Shown piece by piece: positions 45,223 to 55,109 of a DNA stretch of 64,000 bases (its first letter is position 1; each line of letters opens with the position of its first letter). Location: contig NZ_CP094846.1 of the NCBI RefSeq assembly GCF_022832975.1, positions 1,523,501 through 1,587,500 of the forward strand, written 5' to 3'. Origin of the DNA: Ornithobacterium rhinotracheale. GTDB lineage: Bacteria > Bacteroidota > Bacteroidia > Flavobacteriales > Weeksellaceae. The notes beneath the pieces are model-generated. The model was not told where the DNA came from, did no database searches, and worked only from the letters and a program-made list of their open reading frames with translations. Position numbers and translations under genes: made by a program.

Positions 45223-45996
45223 TCAATAATTTAAAGAATTAGTGTGAATTTTAAAATAAAAATTTTCTATTACTTCTTTAAATCCAATAGGTAATTTTCT
45301 TTCCACAAAAGTGTGGTATTTCGAAGGAACACCCCCATAAAACGGAGCTGCAATCGCAGCTATGGTGTCTGAATCGCCTCCTATTGAAATGGCTAATTGT
45401 ATAGCACTCTCAAAATAATGACTTTCTAAAAAGGCTACAATTCCTTGTGGAACAGAACCTTGGCATGTTACATCGAAATGATAAGTTGGTCTGATTTCAT
45501 CGAGCGTAAAATCTAAATCATACTCAAATTGCTGGGTAATAAATTCCTTGATTTCTTGTTTTGATTTTTGATGAATTGCCATAAAAACAGCTGCGGCCAC
45601 AGCTTGAGCACCTTTAATTCCCTCAGGATGATTGTGTGTAACTTCGGCAGTTTGTTTAGCCAAATCCAATACTTCGTCCATAGTTTTTGCAACATATGCC
45701 ACGGGGCTCACACGCATAGCCGAGCCATTGCCAAAACTGCCGTATGGAGCGCGCTCATCGGCATCGAGCCATCTTTTGAATCTTCCTCCAAAACCACTAT
45801 GACGATACATTTTACCATATTTGCGAATGCTTTTTCCAAAATCATTTTCTGTGAGCAAAGCCTGCGCAATTGCCACTGTGAGCACGGTATCATCGGTGAA
45901 AAAGCATCGGTCGTTTAACAAATCGATGTTTACTTCTTTTACATTGTGCCACTCGTAAATGGAGCCCAACACATCTCCTGCCACGGCACCAAACAT
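45223..45996 (-). CDS. ADP-ribosylglycohydrolase family protein (paralogue 2)
   Basis: This 257-aa protein carries the family motifs AGDVLGSIYEW, the metal-site FFTDDTVLT, FGNGSAMRVSP and GGDSDTIAAI. It is shorter than and divergent from the paralogue at 6207-7151, and the two genes flank the ICE in the same orientation. It is the last gene of a possible minus-strand group that includes the unknown gene at 46075-46623. The substrate is not predictable. Confidence 0.92.
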   Translation of the reverse strand: MFGAVAGDVLGSIYEWHNVKEVNIDLLNDRCFFTDDTVLTVAIAQALLTENDFGKSIRKYGKMYRHSGFGGRFKRWLDADERAPYGSFGNGSAMRVSPVAYVAKTMDEVLDLAKQTAEVTHNHPEGIKGAQAVAAAVFMAIHQKSKQEIKEFITQQFEYDLDFTLDEIRPTYHFDVTCQGSVPQGIVAFLESHYFESAIQLAISIGGDSDTIAAIAAPFYGGVPSKYHTFVERKLPIGFKEVIENFYFKIHTNSLNY

Positions 45997-46074
45997 GAAA
46001 TTTATACCATTATAGGGTGATTTTTGTCTTGTTATTTCTCTATCTCCTCTTTTAACTTTAAAAAATTCATCTTC

Positions 46075-46623
46075 TTACGATAGGCCATTGATGTCTCTCA
46101 CAAAATAATTAAGCAACTCATTGACTGTGTTGATTTCAACATCATCACTATGCTGCATACTTTGATAGCAAAGCAATGCAAGAAGGTCATCTCTATCGAT
46201 TAAACTATAAGGTTTGCACACAGAAAAGTCATCTTCATAACTACTGCGAATAAAAATATAGCCACCAATGGTATTAATCCTATTGCCCAATTGAGAGTAT
46301 TCATTAAAAAATGTTCCATAAGGATAAAAATAAGGCATCAATCCCGTATAATTTTTTAGTTTTGAATAGACTTCATGTTGGCCAATTGACACATCCACCA
46401 AAACGCCACAATGACGATCGAGCTCTACGATGATATCGGGATCGATATCGCTTGCGTAGACTTTACCCAAACATTCGGAACGGGGAGTTTTAAAGAAATA
46501 AAAAACATCTTTGAGTCTTATGGCGCAAAAATAATCGTAAATGTAAATTTTGTTTTCGCCATTTGAATCAAGAATCATTTTTTTGAAATTAAGCTGAGAT
46601 AAATCAAAATCAGATGGAATCAT
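46075..46623 (-). CDS. Protein of unknown function
   Basis: This 182-aa soluble protein has no signal peptide and no family I recognise. It is rich in aromatic residues (YFYPYGTFFNEY) and has an acidic C-terminal part. It begins 4 bp after the stop of the two-DTG protease-like gene, so both are probably co-transcribed. Confidence 0.65.
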   Translation of the reverse strand: MIPSDFDLSQLNFKKMILDSNGENKIYIYDYFCAIRLKDVFYFFKTPRSECLGKVYASDIDPDIIVELDRHCGVLVDVSIGQHEVYSKLKNYTGLMPYFYPYGTFFNEYSQLGNRINTIGGYIFIRSSYEDDFSVCKPYSLIDRDDLLALLCYQSMQHSDDVEINTVNELLNYFVRDINGLS

Positions 46624-46627
46624 TTTT

Positions 46628-47299
46628 TTATTTTTTATAAGATAATAAGTTATTTTTCAAATCCATTGAAACATTGAAATGGTTGAAGAAATCATACCCG
46701 ATAACTCCAGCAACACCCGAAAGCGACAAAATGGCTTGAAACATTTCGGGTAAATTTCCGAACAAAACAGAGAATGTATTTCCTTCAAAATCAGCGTCTA
46801 ATGTATAAGATTCAGTCGAAAATTCTCCAATCATAGGATTGAAGTCTTCCAGCGTGCCTTGGCTTTCAAAATCTTGGGTAAATTTTTTGTCTATATAAGA
46901 AATTTTAGCCCCAGTATCAATAAAAACTTTCACTTGCTCGCCTTGCAAAATTAAATCAATCATCGGCAAACCCATATTTTGAGTGATTTCTACTATATTT
47001 CCTTCTAATTGATTTTCGTGAGATTTAAACTCAATCATTTGATTTTCGTAATCATAAACCACGATAAACTCAGACAAAATATCGGTTCCCATTAAAGTTG
47101 TGATTGGCGAGCCCAGCATGTCGGATAAGTGCTCTACTGTGACACCAAAATATTCTTTGGAACAATCAAAGGTTTGGTTACAAAAAGTGATTTGGTTTTC
47201 CGAATGTATGGTAACGGGCGAACCTGTATCGACTAAAATGATGTTTTCGTTGCTGTGCAACAAAATATGCTTGTCAAATAATGTGATTGGAAATTTCAT
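46628..47299 (-). CDS. Aspartic protease-like protein with two DTG motifs
   Basis: With the start at 47299 (MKFPITLFDKHILLHSN) the protein has 223 aa; an upstream ATG at 47392 would add a basic, aromatic extension. Two retropepsin-type motifs are present: IILVDTGSPVT (D24) and VKVFIDTGAKIS (D128). Each is followed by a hydrophobic-Gly element (TLMGTDIL, GVIGYDFF). The duplicated lobes look like a single-chain, pepsin-style arrangement rather than a homodimeric retropepsin. No signal peptide is evident, so a cytoplasmic location is likely. The substrate is unknown. Confidence 0.72.
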   Translation of the reverse strand: MKFPITLFDKHILLHSNENIILVDTGSPVTIHSENQITFCNQTFDCSKEYFGVTVEHLSDMLGSPITTLMGTDILSEFIVVYDYENQMIEFKSHENQLEGNIVEITQNMGLPMIDLILQGEQVKVFIDTGAKISYIDKKFTQDFESQGTLEDFNPMIGEFSTESYTLDADFEGNTFSVLFGNLPEMFQAILSLSGVAGVIGYDFFNHFNVSMDLKNNLLSYKK

Positions 47300-47380
47300 T
47301 TTTTTGGTGTTTTTTTTATAAAAATAAGAAACCATAAATTTAGTGATTTTTTCAAACACTTTAAGACTATTTTCAAAAAA

Positions 47381-47407
47381 ATGAGGTAGCAAAAGTTACT
47401 ACCTCAT
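47381..47407 (-). terminator. Terminator of the susC-susD operon
   Basis: ATGAGGTAG (47381-47389) pairs with CTACCTCAT (47399-47407). On the minus strand a seven-T run follows. It starts 28 bp beyond the susD stop. Confidence 0.8.
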
Positions 47408-47434
47408 AAACAAAACAAAAATTATTTCAAACAA

Positions 47435-49192
47435 TTAATTACTTGTGGGGTTTTGTGTTAATGTCCCAGGGTATGCATTTATTGCATCTTGTGGGATGAA
47501 GTAAATCACCCTATAATCTGTAGGCTTAACAACTTCTAATGCATTATGTGGACCTGGATATTTTCTCTCTAATGAGCCTCCGTTTCTAAACACATCATAG
47601 CTTCTTTCAGCTTGATAAGCAAGCTCTAATTGTCTTTCTTTGTCAATTCTTTCAGCTGCGTTAGACACATCAAGATTTTGGTATGCACCGTTATTAATAG
47701 ACCTTGTTCTAATTTTATTTAAATCAAGTAAAGCTTTACCATAATTTCCTAATTTTGCATAGGCCTCTGCTCTATTTAAATAAACTTCACCTAATCTTGT
47801 AATTACTGGAGAGTGCAAATGAGACTCTTCGCCTTCTCTTGAAGCTTTAACTATATAGAACATAGGATAAACACGATTTAGCTTCATAAGATTATCTATA
47901 ACTCCATTATATTGTTTGCCATCTTTGTAAGTTACAGTATACAATCCCTCTTTTTCTGTTGAAGGTGTTATTTTATATTTAGTTTCTTTACCTTGTTCAT
48001 GAACAGTAATTTCAATTTTACCATCATTTACAATTGGTTTATTTAAACTATAATCATAATCAACTGGAGCTTGAATGTATGTATAACCTATTTGTATATT
48101 TTCTTTATTGTATTTGTTAACAATAAATCTGAAAACTTTATTTTTTTCTACATCTTTCCTATATTGAGGTTCAATAAAATTAGCTCTAACATCTGAATAT
48201 TTGTGATTAACCCAGTCATTTACTCCTGTTTCATTTAGAAGATCAATATACTTAGCACTTGCGTACATTTCACCCCAGCCCATTCCACCAATATTGGCGT
48301 ACATACCACCAACACCGTAATAGTGATCATATCCAGAAAATTCAGAAGCTACCCTTTTCACTACAAAAATAGATTCGGGATTATTTTCTGGTAGAATTGT
48401 ATTATAAACTTTAAATTTGCCTGTATCTAAAAGGGCATAATCTGGATTATTAATTACTTTATCTGCATATTCAATGGCTAATTGAGCATTTTGAGTATTA
48501 GGATTTGAATAGGTACCACTCATATACAAATAAACTCTTGAAAGGATTGCTTGCGCCGCTGCTTTTGATGCATACGCAGGACCTCTATTAGTTTTAAGTA
48601 ATTCTTCTGCTTTTTTAAGATCTGAGATTATTTGCTCATAAGTTTTCTTTACAGTTGCTCTATCTGGCAATGTTGCGGTCTTAACATCTTCTGGTGTGCC
48701 ATTTACTATTGGAACACCCAAATTTATTTCAGGGTTTTGATAATATGGGCGACCATAGGCTCTAACCAAATAAAAATACATTAATCCCCTTAGAAAGTAA
48801 CATTCTCCAAGTTTGCTATCAACCTCTTCACTTTGACCTTCTTTTACTAAATTAATAATATTTGATGTTTGAGCTATCGCTTTATAACTATTGTCCCAAA
48901 ATCCTTGTAAACGATAATTATTTGGAGTCCTATTATACGATATAAATTCATAAAAAGCATCAGTAGAAGCTCCCCGAATCATAATATTGTCTCCTGCATA
49001 TTCTCCTGCTCGATGCATAACATCTGACCAAGGTTTTAATTGTGCATAAGCACCATTTAGAATACCATCTAAACTAGCATCTGGAGCTGATTTAATTTTT
49101 TCAGATGACATTGCAGTGTAAGGTTCTCGATCAATATCACAAGAAGCAAACACCAAACATAACGCTGATATATATACGCTTATTTTTTTCAT
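47435..49192 (-). CDS. susD: SusD/RagB-family nutrient-binding lipoprotein
   Basis: SusD proteins sit on the outer membrane surface as a lid over the SusC transporter and bind the incoming polymer. The 585-aa protein has a lipoprotein signal (ALCLVFASCDI, Cys18), an N-terminal SusD-like domain (GILNGAYAQLKPW, YFLRGLMYFYLVRAYG) and a C-terminal RagB domain (LGEVYLNRAEAYAKLG). It lies 11 bp downstream of susC. No glycosidase gene is nearby, so the substrate cannot be guessed. Confidence 0.95.
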   Translation of the reverse strand: MKKISVYISALCLVFASCDIDREPYTAMSSEKIKSAPDASLDGILNGAYAQLKPWSDVMHRAGEYAGDNIMIRGASTDAFYEFISYNRTPNNYRLQGFWDNSYKAIAQTSNIINLVKEGQSEEVDSKLGECYFLRGLMYFYLVRAYGRPYYQNPEINLGVPIVNGTPEDVKTATLPDRATVKKTYEQIISDLKKAEELLKTNRGPAYASKAAAQAILSRVYLYMSGTYSNPNTQNAQLAIEYADKVINNPDYALLDTGKFKVYNTILPENNPESIFVVKRVASEFSGYDHYYGVGGMYANIGGMGWGEMYASAKYIDLLNETGVNDWVNHKYSDVRANFIEPQYRKDVEKNKVFRFIVNKYNKENIQIGYTYIQAPVDYDYSLNKPIVNDGKIEITVHEQGKETKYKITPSTEKEGLYTVTYKDGKQYNGVIDNLMKLNRVYPMFYIVKASREGEESHLHSPVITRLGEVYLNRAEAYAKLGNYGKALLDLNKIRTRSINNGAYQNLDVSNAAERIDKERQLELAYQAERSYDVFRNGGSLERKYPGPHNALEVVKPTDYRVIYFIPQDAINAYPGTLTQNPTSN

Positions 49193-49202
49193 TTTAATTT
49201 TT

Positions 49203-52157
49203 TTATAGGTTAAAGCTTAAGCTAATTAAAAATTTTCTTGTAGAAGGATAAACTGCAGGACCTGCTGAGGTTAAAACAGATCCTCCAGAAGCTGGAAGCT
49301 CCGGATCTACCCCAGAGTAATCAGTAATAGTAAATAAATTCTCTCCTGATAATGAAATTCTTGTATTAGGAAGTTTGTATTTACTTAAATCTAACTCATA
49401 CCCCAAAGTAAGCGATCTCATTTTGAAATAATCCGCATCTTCTAAGTATCTTGATGATACTTTATTTGAATTTGACGGATTATTGTATATTGCGACCGGA
49501 TGAGTTGCTTTATCTCCAGCTTTTTCCCAACGAGACCATCCTTTTTGCAATTTCATTTGATTTCTATCTACATATGCTCCATCTGAATCATACTCTGTTC
49601 TTGAGTAATTATATATTTTTCCTCCCTTTGAAAAACCAAATGTCATAGTCAAATCAAATTTATCATATCTTAATGTTGTGGCAATACCTCCATAGAAATC
49701 TGGCGTAGCACTACCTAGGATTACTTGATCAGCTTCAGCGTATTTTGAAGTTTTTTCTCTGGTTTGTTTCCCATTTTGATCTTTGACAGTTTTGTACCAT
49801 TGCGGAGAACCATCATCTGGGTTTACTCCTGCCCACTCTCTGATATAGTATGTATCTGCGCTATATCCAGGTTTAAGGATTCTATTAGCAGATCCTGCTA
49901 TACCTATACCATCTCCAATAATAATTTGTTTTTTATCTCCATAAAGGCTTTTGATTTCATTTTTATTTTTACTGATATTAAATTTCAAATCCCATGAGAA
50001 TTTATTTGTATTTACCACATTAGCATCAGCCGTAAATTCGAATCCATTATTTTCTAATTCACCTACATTTCTCCAAATACCAGTGACACCCATTAAACCA
50101 GAAATTGGCACATAATAAAGTAAATTATCTGTAAACTTATTATAATAATCAAAAGTCAAATTAATTCTTTTAAAAATACCTAAATCAAATCCGACTCCAA
50201 TTGTTCTAGTTTTTTCCCAAGTTAAATCTTTATTACCAATTTGAGAAATTAAAGCTCCAGATACTTCATTATATTTCGCAGTAACTGAGTATAAATCGTA
50301 TTGTGGGTACAATACATTTGGTCTATTACCGACAGTCCCTAGAGAAGTTCTCAATTTAAAAGTATCAACATGCTTAACATCAAACCATTTTTCATGATGA
50401 ATGTTCCATCCAGCGCTAAGTGAATAAAAATTACCATATTTTGCATTTTCCCCAAAGTTTGAAGCTCCATCTCTTCTCAAACTTAATTGTGCCATATATC
50501 TATTATCATATGAATAGTTAAAGTTAGACAATAGGGATTGAACAGCCCACTCATTAATTTTACCAGATACTTTTTCAGGTAATGCAGTAACATTTAGCAC
50601 TTCGAAACCAGGAATAAATCCTGTTCCCTGAGCCCCAACTTCGTCAGAATTAAAATCATTATACTCATACCCAACAACACCATTTAAATCATGTAATCCA
50701 AAAGATTTTTTAATTCTGAATAATTGGTTTGTATATCTTCTTGTAACATCTCCATACGCTTTATTTAATCTACCTCTGACACCTTCTCCTCCGGAAGATC
50801 TTGGATCTGTATAATAGTCTGATTTAGAATTAATAATCTTAATATTATTGATTGAGGAAAAAGTTAACCACTCTAAGAGTTTTACATCAAAATCTAAATT
50901 ACCAAAACTTTCTAAACTTTCACTTTTACCTTTATTCCACTGCATATCATACACATAATTTGTTCTTGTACTATTCACCCATTTATCTGAACGATTTGGA
51001 ATAACATTTCCATTCTTATCAAATGGGCTATCCCATGGAAAATTAGAATACATTGCAGTAATTGAGTGTTCTTTATTATCGGTATATCTTTTCGAAACAA
51101 AGATTGCGGGCTTTACATTCAACCATGAAACTGGAGCAAAATCTAATTTAAATCTAAAATCAAATTTATCATATTTATATCCTTTCACGGCTCCTTTTTC
51201 ATTATAATAATCTGCAGAGAAAAAACCTTTCAATTTATCACTTCCTCCATTCAACGAAACATAGTAATCTTGAATAAACCCAGTTTGTGTTGCAAATTTC
51301 CACCAATCAAAATTAGCATTTCTCAATGAATCATTCCATCTTGGGAAATTAATAATATCACTATTGCTAAACGATTTGTAATACTCATAAAGCTCCGCAC
51401 CATTCATGATTTCAAGATTCCCATTATTTAATTTTGTAAATCCTATTTTAGAGTTTACAAATGTTTTGATATCACCAGATTTCGCATTTTTAGTTGTAAC
51501 CAAAATAACTCCATTAGCTCCTTGAGAGCCATAAATAGCAGTAGAAGCAGCATCTTTTAAAACTGTCATGGATTCAATATCACTAGGGTTTAAAGCCCCT
51601 GGATTAGAACCTACAATCACCCCATCAATAACCCATAAAGGCGCTGTGCTACCATTCACCGTTGATTTCCCTCTAATTATAACAGCTCCACGAGAACCTG
51701 GTTGACCTGACCCCGGCGCTACATAAACACCTGAAACTTTTGAGTTTAAAAGATTTTCAACATTTGGCGTGGTAGCATCCTTCAAATCTTTAGGATTGAT
51801 AGTGCTTAACGACCCTGTCAAACTCTCTTTTTTTATGGAACCGTATCCTACAACTACATCTAAGTTAATCTCCTTTTCTTTCATTACGATTGTTCCTAAA
51901 TCGTTCTTTGTAACATTCACAACCTTCTCAGATAAATTGTGTGGATTTACCAACCTTAACTTATCACCAATTTTTGCATTCACATCAAATTCACCTTGTG
52001 AATTTGTATAAACTTCTTCATGTTGACCACCTATTACGGTAACACCAACCCCTTCAAGTGGTCCATAATCATCCTCAACTTTACCCGTAACTTGAGCAAA
52101 GGAGAAACTACTAATCAAGAGTAACATAAAGATACTCCAATAAAACTTAATTCTCAT
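49203..52157 (-). CDS. susC: SusC/RagA-family TonB-dependent transporter
   Basis: This 984-aa outer-membrane importer has a signal peptide (ending SSFSFAQ), a carboxypeptidase-regulatory-like domain (about residues 22-95), a plug domain (TPNVENLLNSKVSGVYV, PLWVIDGVIVGSNPG, GSQGANGVILVTTKN) and a 22-strand barrel ending in SLSFNL with the usual C-terminal aromatic region. It forms a pair with SusD directly downstream. Energy comes from TonB-ExbB-ExbD encoded elsewhere. No sigma/anti-sigma pair is adjacent. Confidence 0.96.
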   Translation of the reverse strand: MRIKFYWSIFMLLLISSFSFAQVTGKVEDDYGPLEGVGVTVIGGQHEEVYTNSQGEFDVNAKIGDKLRLVNPHNLSEKVVNVTKNDLGTIVMKEKEINLDVVVGYGSIKKESLTGSLSTINPKDLKDATTPNVENLLNSKVSGVYVAPGSGQPGSRGAVIIRGKSTVNGSTAPLWVIDGVIVGSNPGALNPSDIESMTVLKDAASTAIYGSQGANGVILVTTKNAKSGDIKTFVNSKIGFTKLNNGNLEIMNGAELYEYYKSFSNSDIINFPRWNDSLRNANFDWWKFATQTGFIQDYYVSLNGGSDKLKGFFSADYYNEKGAVKGYKYDKFDFRFKLDFAPVSWLNVKPAIFVSKRYTDNKEHSITAMYSNFPWDSPFDKNGNVIPNRSDKWVNSTRTNYVYDMQWNKGKSESLESFGNLDFDVKLLEWLTFSSINNIKIINSKSDYYTDPRSSGGEGVRGRLNKAYGDVTRRYTNQLFRIKKSFGLHDLNGVVGYEYNDFNSDEVGAQGTGFIPGFEVLNVTALPEKVSGKINEWAVQSLLSNFNYSYDNRYMAQLSLRRDGASNFGENAKYGNFYSLSAGWNIHHEKWFDVKHVDTFKLRTSLGTVGNRPNVLYPQYDLYSVTAKYNEVSGALISQIGNKDLTWEKTRTIGVGFDLGIFKRINLTFDYYNKFTDNLLYYVPISGLMGVTGIWRNVGELENNGFEFTADANVVNTNKFSWDLKFNISKNKNEIKSLYGDKKQIIIGDGIGIAGSANRILKPGYSADTYYIREWAGVNPDDGSPQWYKTVKDQNGKQTREKTSKYAEADQVILGSATPDFYGGIATTLRYDKFDLTMTFGFSKGGKIYNYSRTEYDSDGAYVDRNQMKLQKGWSRWEKAGDKATHPVAIYNNPSNSNKVSSRYLEDADYFKMRSLTLGYELDLSKYKLPNTRISLSGENLFTITDYSGVDPELPASGGSVLTSAGPAVYPSTRKFLISLSFNL

Positions 52158-52223
52158 GCTAGTTAATTTTACATAAATTTACTCGACTAATTTAAAAATT
52201 TATTTTTCAAACACCAAAAAATA

Positions 52224-52688
52224 TTAAGATTTATTTAGATGAATTTTGTCAACAAACACCAACATCAAGCAATACACTACACTCGATGGCAAAACAAGAA
52301 AAATATAGGTAAACATCGCTTTTAGTGGCCAGCCAATTCCCATTTGGCTCTCGTGAATTTCTTTGGCTTGGGCGAGATATTTGGGTGGCACTTGTTCAAA
52401 CATTTCTTCGTGTATAAAGGAATCTGTATTCACGCCCATTTTTACCAAAAGCAAATCTTTGGAAAGTTCTTCCATCCAATAAGTCATCAGCCATGTGACA
52501 AAAGCAAACACCAATAAACACGAGAAAAGTAAAATCATAAATCGAATGAATCTATTTGGTGTAGAAAGCTTAATTCCTTTATTCAAAAAATAAGGAAATA
52601 CAAAGAAAAATAACACCGAAATCAAAATCGGGATTTTTAAAAACCATCTGTAAATTTCTACGCTCATAATCTTTTTTATAGTTCTCAA
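52224..52688 (-). CDS. Membrane protein of unknown function
   Basis: This 154-aa protein has three hydrophobic helices (about residues 15-34, 46-66 and 123-145) and a charged loop between the second and third. I recognise no family. It is transcribed divergently from parA and lies upstream of susC on the same strand, but is probably a separate unit. Confidence 0.65.
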   Translation of the reverse strand: MRTIKKIMSVEIYRWFLKIPILISVLFFFVFPYFLNKGIKLSTPNRFIRFMILLFSCLLVFAFVTWLMTYWMEELSKDLLLVKMGVNTDSFIHEEMFEQVPPKYLAQAKEIHESQMGIGWPLKAMFTYIFLVLPSSVVYCLMLVFVDKIHLNKS

Positions 52689-52842
52689 AATTAAATATTT
52701 AAACTTTTAAAATCAAGAATTAAACTTTAATTTACTATAAATAAGCGAAATACTCCAATTGTTGAAAAAAAAATGTGCAGTTTTTGCTATAAACATTGAT
52801 AAATATAGTATTTTTACATTTCTAAATAATATTCAGAAATTA

Positions 52843-53616
52843 ATGGGTAAAATTATAGCAATTGCAAACCAAAAAGGCGGTGTAGGAAAAACCACCACAG
52901 CCATTAATCTATCGGCAGCGGTAGGAATTTTAGAAAAAAAGACGCTTCTTATCGATGCAGATCCGCAAGCCAACGCTTCGTCGGGCTTGGGCATTGATAT
53001 AGAAAATGTTGAAAAGGGAACTTATGAAGTGCTTGAACATGAGGTTTCTGCCAAAGATGCAATTGTAAAAACAGATTCTCCGAATTTGGATTTAATCCCT
53101 GCGCATGTGGATTTGGTGGCTGCCGAAATCGAATTGGTAGATACAGAAGAGCGTGAATTTATGTTGCAAAAAGCTTTGGCACCTATCAAAGACGAATACG
53201 ATTACATTTTTATAGATTGTGCACCATCGCTTGGGCTTATTACTTTAAACGCCCTTACTGCGGCAGATTCTGTAATTATCCCAATCCAGTGCGAATATTT
53301 TGCATTGGAAGGTTTGGGTAAATTGCTAAACACCATCAAGCGTGTGCAGCAGTATCACAATCCATCGCTTGATATTGAGGGGCTTTTGCTCACTATGTTT
53401 GATGCGAGGCTCAGGCTCTCAAACCAAGTGGTGGAAGAGGTGCGCAGCCACTTCCCTAATATGGTTTTTGACACCATCATTCAGCGAAATGTGCGTGTGA
53501 GCGAGGCACCAAGCTTCGGCGAATCCATTATAAAGTACGATGCCGCAAGCCGTGGCGCAGAAAATTATCTACATTTAGCTCACGAATTTTTAAAAAATAA
53601 CAAGGATAAAATTTAA
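52843..53616 (+). CDS. parA: Chromosome-partitioning ATPase ParA
   Basis: ParA is the Walker-type ATPase that moves ParB-parS complexes during chromosome segregation. I start at 52843 ([23 protein letters not shown]), the canonical N-terminus with the deviant Walker A at residues 10-17. The longer frame from 52759 adds an atypical, Cys/Phe-rich leader that contains promoter-like AT sequence. Other motifs are [12 protein letters not shown] and [12 protein letters not shown]. At 257 aa it is standard length. parB follows after 33 bp. Confidence 0.95.
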   Translation: MGKIIAIANQKGGVGKTTTAINLSAAVGILEKKTLLIDADPQANASSGLGIDIENVEKGTYEVLEHEVSAKDAIVKTDSPNLDLIPAHVDLVAAEIELVDTEEREFMLQKALAPIKDEYDYIFIDCAPSLGLITLNALTAADSVIIPIQCEYFALEGLGKLLNTIKRVQQYHNPSLDIEGLLLTMFDARLRLSNQVVEEVRSHFPNMVFDTIIQRNVRVSEAPSFGESIIKYDAASRGAENYLHLAHEFLKNNKDKI

Positions 53617-53649
53617 TTAATTTCATAAAATCACTCAGCATTTTATACT

Positions 53650-54537
53650 ATGGCAAAAGAAAAAAAAAGAGCACTAGGCCGCGGACTCTCTAGCCTGCTT
53701 GTGGCACAAGATGAGAATGTAAACTCTGCTAATGATGTGGGCGCTAAGGATTTAGTAGGCAATATCGTGGAAATCGCGATAGATAAAATTGTGCCCTATG
53801 CCAATCAGCCAAGAACTTATTTTGACGAAACTGCACTTGAAGAATTAGCCCAATCTATTAGGGAAATTGGTATTATTCAGCCAATTACAGTAAGAAAAAA
53901 TGGTGATAAATTTGAGCTAATCTCTGGCGAGCGCCGTTACCGCGCCTCACAATTAGCTGGGTTAGAGCAAATCCCTGCCTTTATTCGCTTGGCAGATGAT
54001 GCTGTGATGCTGGAAATGGCTTTGGTAGAAAATATTCAGCGCGAGGACTTGGACGCCATAGAAGTGGCTTTAAGTTTTCAACGCTTAATCGATGAAATCA
54101 ACCTTACGCAAGAAGAAATGAGCAAACGAGTGGGAAAAAACCGCTCTACGATTACCAATTATCTTCGTTTATTAAAACTAGACCCAATTATCCAGACAGG
54201 AATCCGAGATGGCATGATTTCTATGGGGCACGGAAAGGCACTTATTGGGATAGAATCTCCCGAAGAGCAACTTGAAGTTTACGAAAAAATCATTGCAAAA
54301 GCACTTTCTGTACGCCAAACGGAGCAATTAGTGAAGAGTTTAAAAAATAATGATTCGGCAGAAACTCCTAAAGAAAAAAACACTTTGCCAAATGATTTTA
54401 AGAAAACACAGAACGACTGGAGCCAAAAATGGGGCACTAAAGTGGAAATCAAACGAAACAATAAAGGCAAAGGGAAAATTATTTTAAATTTCTCGTCGGA
54501 TGCTGATTTCCAACGATTAAAAGATTTGCTTCAATGA
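53650..54537 (+). CDS. parB: Chromosome-partitioning protein ParB
   Basis: ParB binds parS, hydrolyses CTP and loads condensin. The 295-aa protein shows the N-terminal KRALGRGLSSLL peptide for ParA contact, the ParB/Srx CTPase core (ISGERRYRASQLAG, VENIQREDLDAIE) and a central HTH (LTQEEMSKRVGKNRSTITNYLRLL). It overlaps the next gene by 4 bp (54534-54537), which shows translational coupling. I found no parS site by eye in this window. Confidence 0.95.
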   Translation: MAKEKKRALGRGLSSLLVAQDENVNSANDVGAKDLVGNIVEIAIDKIVPYANQPRTYFDETALEELAQSIREIGIIQPITVRKNGDKFELISGERRYRASQLAGLEQIPAFIRLADDAVMLEMALVENIQREDLDAIEVALSFQRLIDEINLTQEEMSKRVGKNRSTITNYLRLLKLDPIIQTGIRDGMISMGHGKALIGIESPEEQLEVYEKIIAKALSVRQTEQLVKSLKNNDSAETPKEKNTLPNDFKKTQNDWSQKWGTKVEIKRNNKGKGKIILNFSSDADFQRLKDLLQ

Positions 54538-55103
54538 AAATAAAATTCAGCATAATTAGCTTTTTTCTGATGTTTTCGGTTTTTGCTCAAATTACCGATA
54601 ACAAAGAAATTGTGCAAGATTCTATTTATATCTCTCAGCCTTTAGACAGCGTTCAAGTTTTTAAGAAAAATCCTATGAAAGCGGCGCTCTACTCTGCTGT
54701 TTTACCAGGCTTAGGGCAAATTTATAACAAACGCTACTGGAAAGCACCCATTGTTTGGGGATTAATCGGCACAGGCGTGGGAATAACCTTGTGGTATCAA
54801 AAAAGTTATCATGAATACCGCGATGCCTATATTGCAGAACTCAATGGAAAGCCGAATAAATACCACGGCATTTATACCAAAGAAGTGCTTGCCCAAGCGC
54901 AAGATTACCAAAAAAGAAATCGTGATTATGCCATTGCGCTTACCATTGTGGCATATGCGGTGAACATCCTAGACGCGACCGTGGATGCGCATCTATACGA
55001 AGTAAGAAAAGACAAAGATTTAAAAATAAAACCTGTAACTATTTATAGTCCATCCACCAACGAGCTTAAACCTGGGCTTGCTTTAAGTTTTACATTAAAA
55101 TAA
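54534..55103 (+). CDS. DUF5683 family protein
   Basis: This 189-aa protein has a signal peptide (ending FSVFAQ), a GLGQIYNKRYWKAP segment followed by a membrane helix, a tail helix pair and NILDATVDAHLY. It matches the DUF5683 family, which in Flavobacteriia lies between parB and dapB. Its function is not known. It overlaps parB and precedes dapB by 6 bp. Confidence 0.85.
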   Translation: MKIKFSIISFFLMFSVFAQITDNKEIVQDSIYISQPLDSVQVFKKNPMKAALYSAVLPGLGQIYNKRYWKAPIVWGLIGTGVGITLWYQKSYHEYRDAYIAELNGKPNKYHGIYTKEVLAQAQDYQKRNRDYAIALTIVAYAVNILDATVDAHLYEVRKDKDLKIKPVTIYSPSTNELKPGLALSFTLK

Positions 55104-55109
55104 ATAATT

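Noticed and set aside
52759-52842. 28-residue N-terminal extension of ParA
   Set aside because: ParA proteins begin just before KGGVGKT; the extension covers AT-rich promoter-like sequence.
52700-54600. parS site near parAB
   Set aside because: I looked for a TGTTnCACGTGnAACA-like palindrome by eye and found none; a motif scan of the whole genome would be needed.
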